A stretch of DNA of 36,176 nt from Chara braunii (Eukaryota; Streptophyta; Charophyceae; Charales; Characeae): contig BFEA01000153.1 of assembly GCA_003427395.1 (NCBI GenBank), positions 1,723,330 to 1,759,505 on the forward strand. Direction: 5' to 3'. Made by a program: the position numbers and the translations under genes. Positions 1 through 10,131 of the stretch are shown here, one piece after another. Position 1 is the stretch's first letter, and the number at the start of each line of letters is the position of its first letter. The notes beneath the pieces were generated by a model, which was given only the letters and a program-made list of their open reading frames with translations, made no database searches and was not told where the DNA came from.

Positions 1-59
<59 letters not shown>
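1..59. repeat. (AG)n microsatellite, cut by window edge
   Basis: Pure AG dinucleotide run from the first base. No copy of the common hairpin arm follows it, unlike several other GA tracts in this window. Confidence 0.98.
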
Positions 60-61
<2 letters not shown>

Positions 62-420
62 TTGCGTCGTGTGGTGCGTCGTCGTTGAGTGACGTTTGTA
101 GGATTGCGGTACAGAGTGCACGATGACTTGATTCGTTTGTTTTTGTTTCATTCCAACGCGGTGCAACAAACTCGCGCCTCATACGACTTAGGGAAGTTTA
201 GTCGTTTTGTGCAGTACTTGTTGATCATTGAATGAAAGCATTCGTTGTTGAAATTCATCCTCGCAAGCATGTAGTATGCCATCTTCGTGTTCGAAGCGAA
301 CTGTTGCAAACACTGAGAAATGGTCACATGAACCCGACCCCCATCCTCGTACAATGCCTCTCTATCTGAACCACCGACCGCCTTGCATAGGTTTGACAAC
401 TCCTTATCGCAGAGGGAACA

Positions 421-932
421 ACGAATTTTTTTTTTTAAATTAAATAATCATTCTGTAGTAAAATTACAATCCAAATTTCAAATTTTCATTCCATTTTAAA
501 AAATGTCATTCCAATTTTAAAATTTTTTATCTTACTTGCAAACTTTCATTCCAAGAAAAGGGTATCCCTTCTTATTTGGAATGCATGCTAGAGATGGGTT
601 GAAAGTCTGGATGAGTTCATGAAATATTATAATTGGATTGTTATTCTAAGTAAGGATTTTCAGTCATAAATAAGTTAATCCAATCTAAATAAGAAAGGAT
701 TTTTAGTCATAAATAAGTTAATCCAATCTAAATAAGAAGATATTTGCTGTAGTAGAATGAAAATTTAATTAACACATTTCATAAACTCGTCCAGAGTTTT
801 ATTCCATCTTGAACAAATAGATGTAGTTGGAAGGGAAAACTCATTTAAACGGAAACTTATCAAATAAAACTGGAAATTTTAGAATTGGACAAACATTGGA
901 ATGATAATTTATAAATATGAAGGATTTTTTTT
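421..932. other. AT-rich block interrupting the transposase (intron or MITE)
   Basis: About 510 bp, strongly AT-rich, with no ORF. It begins after a poly-T run (about 427-437) and ends next to another poly-T run (about 925-934). Variants of CATTCCA/TGGAATG occur near both ends in opposite orientations, suggesting degraded terminal inverted repeats. It sits between two coding parts of the same transposase, so it is either an intron or an inserted non-autonomous element. No target-site duplication is clear. Confidence 0.5.
652..737. repeat. 43-bp tandem duplication
   Basis: Two adjacent copies (652-694 and 695-737) of a unit starting AAGGATTTT and containing AAATAAGTTAATCCAATC. They are nearly identical and lie inside the AT-rich block. 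Confidence 0.9.
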
Positions 933-2214
933 TTAATGGAATGTTTTTTCAACTTTCATTTCTCGTGGGAATTTTTCTGTTGAATGATCCCCAACCCAAT
1001 GATTGACCAAGTGTTGCACATGTGAGGCCAATAGATCGTCGTCGTCATCCCCTGCCCATTCACGCAGCCTGCAAGCGTCGTACAACCATTCCTTCGTCTC
1101 CTCCGCCGCACTGCAATGAAACGACTCCAACGCGTCGATCTCGACGACGTCATCAGGCAACGGCTTTCCCGCTTCATCCGGAAATAGCACACCCCAAACT
1201 ATTTCAATGAGGTCGTCCTTCTTTTTTGTAGCCACCCCCTTCACGCGCACGCGTTTCGTCTCGAGCCAAACTTCGAACTCCTTCTTCGTGAAACACTTCA
1301 CCTCGCGCACGTGTTCGCAAGCGCCCATCACAAATGACTTGACATTCTTCGTGGCACGTACAGCCTTTCACAAGCGTTTGACCAAAGTCTTGGTTTTATG
1401 CCACATGCACTTCTACGAGTCAATGTTCATTCGTCATAAGATGACGTCAACCGCATCACAATCGTCATGCACAACCTCTGCGATGATCAGGCTGTTTTCG
1501 TCCTTTAACCGTCGAAGAAGCTTCTCCACACATTGCATTTCTAGCTGCCATGACGACTCGCCCCCCCCCAAGCATCGTCTCAATACCCACCATCATCCCA
1601 GATTTCAAATCCAGCGCCGTGACCGTACAATGTTGCACATCACGGGACGAATCGTAACGCCCATCGACTAAAATGACGATCGGATCGTATGATCTGCATA
1701 AACGTGCAATGACCCTGTCGAACCTCTTTTGCATAACTCGTTCCACGTGCCGCAACCACTGTCGCAAACCTTTGCCTTCATCACGGAAAAAATTGTAGAA
1801 TGTCTCTTTCCTAACCTTCTTCATCCCTAGGCCCAGTAAGAGGTTGTTCCGTTGAGTGTACATCATCTTTGCTGCCACAGTGGAGTGGAACATTTGAGTC
1901 TCCACCCTTAAATCTCTTACTCCACCAGCAACAACTTTTGCGGAACTTTAGTGCCACTTGCACCCTTTCCCGCACTCGAATTGCAACATGCAAATGTGAC
2001 AACAACATAAAAATTGTGGCAAATTTTCTGACAGGATGATCACATGTGGACATCATATTTCAACCGTTGGAAGTGTGTTTATAAACTGTTTGGCGGGGGG
2101 GGATCATGTGTTCCACCAGAAGTGAAGGAAACCAACGCAGAGCAAACATTGGGAAAATTGAAACTAGTGTGTCCATTTATTGAAAGGATGTTGGTCCATC
2201 TGTTGACCATTTGT

Positions 2215-2355
2215 TGACAACTTGTTGAAAACTTGTTCAAGACTTGTGGAGAACTGGTTGAAACGTGTTGAGAACGTGTTGAAATGTGTTAAAACGTGTT
2301 GAAAGTTAATTGAAACGTGTTGAAAACTGTTGAAAGGTGTTGAAAAGTTGTTGAC
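2215..2355. repeat. Degenerate short tandem repeat with phased A-tracts
   Basis: A run of variants of GTTGAAAACGT repeated roughly every 10-12 bases, starting near TTGTTGACAACTTG and ending near GTTGAAAAGTTGTTG. Spacing close to one helical turn with repeated AA/AAA tracts predicts intrinsically bent DNA. No coding frame is convincing here. The flanking 1906-2214 and 2356-2550 hold nothing I can name. Confidence 0.7.
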
Positions 2356-2555
2356 CTTTCGTAGAACGTTACGTTCTGCGTTGGGGAAAAAAATCGAAAA
2401 TTTTGGCTCATGTCATCGGTTTTCACGGTTTCTTCCCGTCCTTTTGTCCTGCTGCACGATACGCTATGCTCTTTCGCAAATGTCAATCGTTGACTCTTCC
2501 AGTACTCCTTACATGCAACGACCACAATGACTGAAGATAACGAGAGAGTGCCACA

Positions 2556-2556
2556 N

Positions 2557-2626
<70 letters not shown>
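2556..2626. repeat. (GA)n microsatellite
   Basis: GA run with ambiguous bases at its edges, directly followed by the hairpin tandem array. The N calls suggest sequencing trouble in the tract. Confidence 0.95.
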
Positions 2627-2627
<1 letters not shown>

Positions 2628-3270
2628 NACAAGCAGGGTNNACTANTGCGTGACAAATATTCNCCGTTATGGCAGTGCGANNGANANAGTGANACGCAAT
2701 AGTCAACCTTTGTTTTTGATTGGTGCTGGATTGCGGTATTTTCATTTTGCTGATGGACGCGTGAGGGAGCGTCGATTAAATGCTGAGCTGCCCTGCTACA
2801 AGCACGGTTCACTACTGCGTGACACAATTTCACCAACATGGCAGTCCGAGAGAGAGAGTGGCACGCAGTAACCAACCTTCCTTTTCGAGTTTGTAGGATT
2901 GTTGTAGTTCATTCTGTGGACGAACGCATGTGGGAGCGTCAATTACATGTTGAGATGCCTTGCTACAAGCTCGGTTCACTACTGCGGGCCACAAATTTAC
3001 CAACACGGCCGTCCGCGAGAGAGAGTGGCACGCAGTAGCCAACCTTTCTTTTCGAGTCCATAGGATTGTTGTGCTTCATTCTATGGATCGCATGAGAGGA
3101 GCCTTTGTTAAATGCTGAGCTGCCCTGCTACAAGCACGGTTCACTACCGTGTGAGGGAGCCTCAGTTAAATGCCGAGCTGCCCTGCTACAAGCACGGTTC
3201 ACTACTGCATAACACAAATTTAGCAACATGGTGGCATGAGAGAGAGAGTGGCACGCACTAGCTAACCTTG
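2627..3270. repeat. ~168-bp tandem array, four units, each with an inverted-repeat hairpin
   Basis: Four units, marked by the right-arm sequence ending CCAACC at about 2705, 2874, 3041 and 3264 (periods 169, 167 and 223). The longer last interval contains an extra ~55-bp partial copy beginning GTTAAATGCTGAGCTGCC. Each unit carries a left arm like GGTTCACTACTGCGTGACA (2806-2824, 2973-2991, 3196-3214) and a right arm like TGGCACGCAGTAGCCAACC (2859-2877, 3026-3044, 3249-3267), separated by about 34 bases. In units 2-4 a short (GA)3-5 tract lies inside the loop next to the right arm. The arms match hairpins beside microsatellites elsewhere in the window. Confidence 0.92.
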
Positions 3271-4480
3271 CATTGATGACAACCACGAATGGTGTTTTTT
3301 TCATAACATAGTGGCTCTATGACCAATCACACAAAGATGAGCATTACACAGGATTGTACAATTGTGTATCATAAATTATAGACTATATGTCGTAAAGTGA
3401 CTGTTCAAGTGTCATGGTTCAGAGTCTTCATCTCCCCGCTGTTGAGCGCATCGGTCCGACACCGCGCGTGGCAGTGCGGGACCCTCTCGGCCGCGTCACG
3501 CAGGAGTTAAACCAACCTCGACACGAACGCGCAGATGAAGCTTCCTTAGGCCGCTCCGGCCGAGTGCGCCAGCCATACCTCTCGCGAGCCCCTATGACAG
3601 GATAGGGCCTACGCGAGGCACGACTTACCTCCACCTTACGGGAATTGTCGCCTCCCATCGGTGGGCGTATCCCCGCCGAGCTACCAGTCCACAATACGAA
3701 AGCTACTCGGTTGCCATCGCAAAGGTGAACCAGCTGAGGGCGTTTCTCGTTCGCTGTAGCATAGGGGGTATGTGCGGTAATACACCTATCGGACCTGCAC
3801 AAGAACCGAAATCCTGGGGGGTTGAAGTCCCAGGCGCGGCCCGTCGTCGGTCGACTAGGACGCATCCCACTCACCACGCGCACGCCACTTTACGAACACA
3901 AAAATAAAATGCACACACGCACGCACATCGAACAACGCAACAACACTCCTAGTCCCTTCAGTAGTCATCCCATAACTTCCCGGCGCGGAAATCGAATAGG
4001 CGTCGCACACGAGACTGAGTATAAAACCGCGCGGGCGCAGGGCTAACTCATGTTGACTCGCAATGCAAGCGTACGCAAGCGGTTGCAGTGATGACGTACT
4101 ATGTAGTACCCATGCTCACGTGGTCCTCGTTAATCTCGAGGGTCGTATTTGACACTCAAGTGTCGGCTGACACGCGCCTTGAGGGTTAATCTCTCGACGC
4201 TGGACAACCGCCATGCGCGGTTGAAGATCACACACCCTCTTTTGCACTCTGTGCACAGTACACAGGTCCAGAAGCTGTGGTGGTAGTCGTCTCTCGCGGC
4301 CCTACGGGTAAGCCTTACCCGGTCCTGGGCGAAAGTCAAGGGGTTTGACTTTGACGGCTGCCACGAACTACAACGTCCAATCATGAAAATCTTTAAAAAG
4401 CAAACAAGACACGCACGAACTCAAGAAGAGGGAATAGGGCAAAGGTCCCCTGGCTTTAAAAAGGCTCATGGCCTTAAAGC
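3271..4480. other. No gene recognised; GC-rich from 3.42 kb
   Basis: From 3.42 kb the sequence becomes GC-rich, and open frames exist on both strands purely because of composition. The longest (minus, 3428-3883) resembles nothing I know. This may be the start of a retroelement terminal region (see the TATA-like and poly(A)-like signals), but no repeat partner is in the window to define its ends. Confidence 0.5.
4020..4026 (+). promoter_or_regulatory. TATA-like box
   Basis: TATAAAA in the context GAGTATAAAACCGCG, within otherwise GC-rich DNA. It precedes on the same strand an AATAAA at 5330 and the hairpin arrays, consistent with a plus-strand transcript, perhaps from an LTR. This is sequence match only. 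Confidence 0.35.
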
Positions 4481-4710
4481 ACCCTTCCTCTCTATGGGTG
4501 GTGCCGACGGCCTACAATAATCCTAAGCGCTGCGCCTATGCGCGAGCCCGGCGATCCCGTAACTCTTAGGCGCTGGGGCGGCGAAGTGTCGCTGCGGGAT
4601 TCTAACATAAAGCTGCGCGGACGAAGGCCAATTCTATGCCAACCACCAATGCCAATCGTATGTGGCAATCGCAGCTCCGGCCTCACGATATTGAATGGCT
4701 GAAGGAACCC

Positions 4711-4735
4711 ATCGCGAGGGGTCACCCCTCGCGAT
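4711..4735. repeat. Perfect 11-bp inverted repeat, 3-nt loop
   Basis: ATCGCGAGGGG, TCA, CCCCTCGCGAT. The flanks are a diverged direct duplication (CGATATTGAATGGCTGAAGG and CGATATCGAACGGCTGAAGG). No gene is evident from 4480 to 5320. Confidence 0.85.
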
Positions 4736-5329
4736 ATCGAACGGCTGAAGGACACGCCGTTCGACCCTCGCGACATTTTCGCTTTCAAGGTGGGGCATCT
4801 CGTCGGCTAAAGTAAATAGGCTCTGTGCGAGGGGAAACCCCTTCCCTGCAGAGTCTAGGGCCCGGGATGTCCTGGACAAGGATCTTGAATCCCGACCCAG
4901 GACCAACGTCCGACTATGAAAGCCCCAAGACGCAAATAGGCAGAAGGGAGGGTCTCCCCTGCGCCTCTCGACCTCAACTTTTAACGGGTTTTAACATGGC
5001 CTCTCAGGCCTCTCGAGCATTCATTATAGGTATACTCAAGCATATATGCACAAGGGAAAATAGAGATGCGACGATCACTTCTCACAAGCACAATGGGGCT
5101 CCTCACAACCATGTATATGCATATGGGATCGCAGGCAGTCCAAATCCAAAATCCGAGCTACAGGACATACCTGCAATCACATCAAGAATCAGGCGACAAA
5201 CACGCACTACACGGAGTCAACCCCAACCATTCCCTATGCTCATGCCCCTTCGCTTTAGCCATGCAAACCCCTACCGCCGATCCAACCAACCTAAATTAAA
5301 TACTCAGTACCTTTGTTAAATGACCATTC

Positions 5330-5335
5330 AATAAA
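5330..5335 (+). promoter_or_regulatory. Possible polyadenylation signal AATAAA
   Basis: AATAAAAGTCC on the plus strand, about 1.3 kb after the TATA-like box. The hexamer is short and may be coincidental. Confidence 0.25.
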
Positions 5336-5753
5336 AGTCCGGGTGAAACCCTTAACAAACAGTAAAACCACCAGGGCTAAAGCCTTTTAGGTTGAGTATG
5401 GAGAGTGAATTGGAATTGATTCGAAGACCGACAAATCGGCAACTGACCTGTTATTAGTGATAACAGAAGGTGATCCTCAAGGGATCAAGCTGAGTCTAGT
5501 CCTGATCTTGAATCAGACACCCCAAAGGACCTGTAACACAAGATACGTCAAATGCCCAAGCTAGATCATCAACATATGGGGGATAACCTCCATAACACAT
5601 TTTCACCCAAAGCTTCCTGCCAACTAAGTTCAAGCCTGCCTCTACGCCAGTGCCATAAGCAAAGGTAGACTAATGACTGAATCTCCCCTATTAAGGGTGG
5701 AGTGCAAAAGTCGCCACCTGTCAAAATATAATCTAACTCATCTGATTCAAGAA

Positions 5754-6330
5754 AATTTCGGCAGCGCTTCCCGTAGGAAGAGTGCCTTTTCAAAATTTAT
5801 ATGAGCTCAAATGTCAAAAGCAGGAGTAATCTATAACTCTTGAAAGTCAAATTTTGTCTAACTCTCTGAATTAGTAGAAATTTGGGCAGCACCCCCTTTG
5901 GAATTGCGGGCTTCCCAGATTTATACCAAGTCGAATTTGAACTCAGCCCCCAACCTTGAGCTCAACTTAGACAAAATCTGACTAACTCTTTTGTCTTTGT
6001 GGAAATTTCGGCAGCACTCCCCCTAGAAAGTGCTCTCCCAAAATTTATGCAAGGCTAAGTTTGAAACCTGCGACTAACTTTTGACTTCCCAAAGCCCAAT
6101 TTTGTCTAACTCCCTGAATTAGCAAAAATTTGGGCAGCACTCCTTTTAGAAAAGGAGGCTTTCCCGATTTCTACTAAGTCAGATATATTGAAAAGTCAAG
6201 ATGAACTTTTGACAAGTCAAAAATTCATCTAACTCCTTGAATCTGTAGAAATTTCGGCAGCGCTTCCCGTAGAGAAAGTAGTTTACCAGAATTTATACAA
6301 GTCCAAGTATAACACGAGCCTTAGAAAATG
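5754..6330 (+). repeat. ~124-bp tandem repeat, five copies, with variable hairpins
   Basis: The phrase AATTT(C/G)GGCAGC recurs with GGCAGC at 5760, 5885, 6010, 6133 and 6256 (periods 125, 125, 123, 123). Units also share CTAACTC...GAATTAGTAGAAATTT text. Just after the constant phrase several units form different hairpins: 5760-5786 (GGCAGCGCTTCC with GGAAGAGTGCC, imperfect), 6013-6034 (AGCACT/AGTGCT) and 6140-6157 (CTCCTTTT-AG-AAAAGGAG, perfect). The other two are weak. No coding frame is conserved. I vaguely recall similar phrases in plant retroelement untranslated regions but have not checked. Confidence 0.85.
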
Positions 6331-6595
6331 TAAGAATTGACCTAACTCCTATCGCTCTAGCACGTGGCGAACCTCTAAAGAAACTACCTGTCAACCTGAA
6401 ATCCAGACAATGTAATAATCTCACTCAGCCGCATGCAGGCCAGACCACAGAGGTAAGTACTCTCGCCAACCCCAAGTTCCTTTAGCAAACAATAGTTCAT
6501 GCTTTCTCAGTGAGTTATCCCATCATACCCAACTTACATAAGGCATAGGCCAGGACACCTGAACTTAAAGAGCGCGCCCAACTTAGCCAGACCCA

Positions 6596-7485
6596 AAGTC
6601 AGAATACCTAAACTTATAGAGCGTTCTGACTTGGCCAGGTATACACAAACAGAGGGCACAACTACTTTTCTCTTCTTTGGGCGTATGATTAGACCACTCT
6701 AGTCGCCCTTAACTGTTTAAATAGCCAAATGATATATACCTCTCTGAACTTAGTCTTCAAAGGGGACATAAGGCTGAGCCGCTCAACTTAGAACCTGTCT
6801 CTTATACACATCTAGATGTGTATAAGAGACAGTCTCTGAACTTAGTCTTCAAAGGGGACATAAGGCTGAGCCGCTCAACTTAGAACATTGCTCATATTGC
6901 CCAAGTTTACCTTCGGCTATACTTCTTAGTTATACTCTCTTCAGTTGTGATACGCTATAGTCAGGCTACCTAAACTTATAGAGCGGCTTGACTAGCCTGT
7001 TCTTAATAGCATAGTAATACAATATAGCCAGATTATATCCATTGGGTTCCAGCATGTGCGAGGCATTGGGTCAGACTACCTAAACTTATAGAGCGGTCTG
7101 ATCCTTTGCCAGGTTCGTTCCTCTCTGATCCAATTTGTGCGAGGCAGTAGGCCAGGCTACCTAAGCTTATAGAGCGGTCTGTCCCCTGCCAAAATTATTC
7201 CCTCAGAACAAAACGGGAGAGGGGCTGAACCACGTAAACTTATAGAGCGGTACAGACCTCCTGGTTCAGAAACAAAAAAAACAGAGAAAACCCCAAATAA
7301 AACAAGGCAACCCAAGGTACCTAAAGTTATAGAGCGCCTTGGGTCCCTGAAAGTCATTCGCAGCCAGACCTTCGCAAGCCAGAGCAGTCAGGTCACCTAA
7401 ACTTATAGAGCGTCCCCAAACTTATGGGGACATCCCAACCTCCAGAGCTTTAGGCTACCTAAATTTATAGAGCGGTCTGAGGCTC
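6596..7485 (+). repeat. Dispersed hairpins with a conserved 19-nt loop and covarying stems
   Basis: A 19-nt sequence close to TACCTAAACTTATAGAGCG recurs at 6605, 6967, 7077, 7158, 7231, 7318 and 7456, with weaker copies near 6555 and 7394. The bases on either side differ from copy to copy, yet pair with each other. Stems: 6596-6604/6624-6632 (9 bp perfect, AAGTCAGAA/TTCTGACTT); 6958-6966/6986-6994 (9 bp, one G-U); 7068-7076/7096-7104 (9 bp, one G-U); 7150-7157/7177-7184 (one G-U, one mismatch); 7310-7317/7337-7344 (8 bp perfect, ACCCAAGG/CCTTGGGT); 7445-7455/7475-7485 (11 bp, three G-U). The 7231 copy pairs with two mismatches and is also enclosed by CTGAACCA/TGGTTCAG. G-U pairs occur on the plus strand, suggesting a plus-strand RNA. 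There is no ORF. Confidence 0.88.
6741..6886. other. Assembly artefact: Tn5 mosaic-end adapter between identical 54-bp flanks
   Basis: Bases 6795-6832 are exactly CTGTCTCTTATACACATCT followed by its reverse complement, the junction left when two Tn5 mosaic ends are joined, as in transposase-based mate-pair libraries. The 54 bases before it (6741-6794) recur exactly after it (6833-6886). The true genome very probably has one copy of the 54-mer and no adapter. Confidence 0.97.
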
Positions 7486-9540
7486 CATGCAATCCAAAAA
7501 TAAACAAAGCACTGGGCTTTCCAAAACTTATGGGGACCTCCATGCCTTAGCGACCCAACCCGACTGCACGCAATACTGCCTTTCTCCCAACCTTCCCTCA
7601 GATGTAACCCATTTCATTCACAATCTGCTTTCAGGCAATTAACAAACTGAAACTGAGATTTGCCCATACATTCCTTTACTTCAATCTGACTTATGTCCTG
7701 AAAGTCAAATTCAGAACCAAGTACAGGATCCACACAATACACTCAGTCAAAAGTAGAGAGATGTACAAATAGGGGTTATAATTGGGTTTATAGAGGGAGT
7801 CAAGGGTTTACCACTCAGTTCCCTGCCTCCAGGACTCCGCCTGAGTCCTGGCAGAGCTCCCGCAATCGGTGGGGCAACCTCCCACAAAGGCCTTGGCGTG
7901 GGTTACGGGCCTCACGCCCGCCTGCCGCCTTCCTCTCAGAACCAAAGGACTAGACTTAGAGGGAGAAGGGCAGAAAGAGAAGGTTTGAGTCTCTCAGATT
8001 CAAGAAAGGTGCGCTCAGACTCGCTCGAGAGGGCCTTCAAATCTCGATGCGCCTGAGGGCCCCGCAATGGTGACCAGACAGACGCAACAACTCAGCCTGG
8101 TCCGAACTCAAACACCGAAGTCAAACTCTCTGACGCCTTCCAGAACAACAACAATGACCTCTTTTCGGCCGTGACACCGTGGGTTGTGATAGCCAGCAGT
8201 CGCCGCGGCGGTATACACTAGTACCCCGCGGTCAACGGGAGTAGTCGCTCACATACAATTCTCAGTCGCCGCCGTAACACACAACTGCATTCCACATCAG
8301 CCCCGGAAGGTGCAGCGAGCACAACAACACCACAACTGTATAGTAATCCGCATAGTCTTCCCTGAAACTGTACAATCTTCGGTAGCAACAGCTGCAGCAG
8401 CCTGAAGGGGGGACAGTCCCGCCCCAGGGCTTGACCAACGGCTGCAGTTGACAGAGACGGGAGTGAGGTATCCGATTTACTAAGTCGTACAGGTTGTCTA
8501 GCTAGCCGCGTGCCAAGCAGCGAGTACACCGGATCACAATAGCCTTCAAATTCGGTGCAATACAGTGGACTCGGTTGCCAACTTTGGATGCTCCCCAACC
8601 ATTCCAGCACCGTATCCGCAGTCACCCCTACCGCTTGGCGCCCAACACTGAGCCAAAACTAGGTAGACTGCTACTCCCGTTGTTGGCCTTTCACAGATAG
8701 AAAGGGATACGGTCGACTTCGAGCTGCCCCTCCTACCAACCCAGCTCAGCCAGCCACCTCCTGTCCAATTCTCCTCCGATCTGAGTCCCCCACCGAATAC
8801 TCAACGACTCAGACTCAAAACTCTCCCCTCAGATCTGCATTGAACGACTTCCACTCGGCAACGAGCGGGCGCGAGCGCCTCAATCAGCCAAAGCATCGTC
8901 CGCTGCACCCATCGCCTAGTCTCCCTCATCGCTAGCAAGCTCACGTCATTCCATGCCGGTGGGGCACGCGGCCGTAGCCGATCCCCATAACTCACCAACT
9001 GTGCAAGAATGAGAATGAATCTTCCGCTAGAACACAAAAATCTACATGCAGATCGAAACGAGGAGCAAAGACAATCGGGGGATAGCTATAAGCGGGATGC
9101 AAGTGGTGATTATGACGCGAGCAGCGGATTGAGGCGACCAACACGACTTCCCTGATGGGCACAGTCGCGGGGCTGAGCCGAAACATGCAGTACCGGAGCT
9201 CACTTCGCTAGCACCTTATAAGCGGTGGAATGAATCCCTCGTTAAACATCGGGAGGTACACCGCTGTTTGACCACGTACACAGAGGGACTGAAAACAAAC
9301 TACTTGCATCGAGGGGATGGGCACCACACTAGGCAACAGGTAAGTCTCCGACCTGCGACTGACCTTACGCCACCCTCGTCGCTCGGAACGAGCAAAAATC
9401 GAATGAATCTATCGCCAGAACCTGCCTCGATGCATGCGCATCGTTGCTCTGTTGCTCATCCGCCTTCACACCGTGCAACTCCCGACACTGATACCGACTA
9501 ACCTACTAACCTATCGCCAAAACTAACGTCGCCATTATGT
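7486..9540. other. No gene recognised
   Basis: About 2 kb without a convincing coding frame. The open frames at 8218-8625 and 8801-9037 (minus) look like composition, with no recognisable motif. A short hairpin GTCCCC-AAACTTAT-GGGGAC (7411-7430) reuses the core AAACTTAT of the conserved loop. The stretch includes the possible primer binding site at 8636. Confidence 0.5.
8636..8654 (+). promoter_or_regulatory. Possible LTR-retroelement primer binding site
   Basis: TGGCGCCCAACACTGAGCC starts with TGG followed by a tRNA 3'-acceptor-like complement, the usual form of a reverse-transcription primer site. Its plus orientation agrees with the inferred strand of the hairpin RNAs upstream. No gag/pol frame follows and no canonical CA terminus lies directly in front, so this is tentative. 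Confidence 0.35.
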
Positions 9541-10131
9541 TCACAACGCCTTGAAACCCCGAATTTACACCCTCCCTTGCTTTTTTTCGTGAAGAAACGG
9601 GCGAGTTATCTCCTTCCTTACCCGCCATTCCAACTTGTCAAAGCCTTCGCGCACCCGCTCCTTCGCTAGCTCCCTCCACACCAACTCTCTTGTTGATCCA
9701 ACCGCAGAATCGGGGTCGTGAGCGCCGAAACCTCGATCTAGCACTTTTTCCTTGGCCCTTTTTCATCACCTCACGGGTGGGTTACCGCGTTCCTGCTTCG
9801 TCCCGACTCATCTCTCACCCCCCCGACACCTCCGTCATCTGCGTTGTGGTGACGTCTCTCAAAACTGCGCACTTCGCTTGCGAATGCACAATGTTCAGCC
9901 GTGGCCCCACTTGTCGAAAGGAGACAGAGCCAAATGCTCGAATCGACAGTTCCCCTCCGACTTATACCCACTGGCCTACGCAACAGCCGCGCGGGCTTCC
10001 CCGCGTCGCGCCTGCTTCCGCGAATGCCCCAAAGGACTCCAGCCGGGGCAAGCTCCCGTAGGCTTTCCACGATACACCCCCTTATGCGAACGTGGCCTCC
10101 CCTTGAGGCCAGGTTCAGGAAGGTGCCCCCG

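Larger units (their letters stand above)
148..1905 (-). pseudogene. DDE-type DNA transposase, degraded
   Basis: Read right to left, the minus strand encodes one transposase in pieces. The first catalytic Asp lies in VDGRYDS (about 1664), in a segment continuing HCTVTALDLKSGMMVGIETM. After a run of eight G (1561-1568 on plus) the frame shifts by one, and coding resumes with ESSWQLEMQCVEKLLRRLK and VVHDDCDAVDVIL (second Asp, about 1461-1466). A WHKTK motif, GDHS (about 985) and finally NNECFHS (candidate catalytic Glu, 241-243) follow, ending in SYEARVCCTALEWN. In-frame stops lie at 1434-1436 (TGA), 1413-1415 (TAG) and 1368-1370 (TGA). An AT-rich block separates the GDHS part from the Glu part. 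The motif order D-D-WHxxK-GDHS-NE fits a cut-and-paste transposase. I cannot name the superfamily, and assigning the catalytic residues is inference. The copy is non-functional as written. Confidence 0.8.

Noticed and set aside
3428-3883. 151-codon minus-strand ORF
   Set aside because: No motif, overlapping open frames on the other strand, and GC-rich composition.
6596-7485. CRISPR-like array (repeated 19-mer with different spacers)
   Set aside because: Eukaryotic context, irregular spacing, and the variable parts are paired stems, not spacers.
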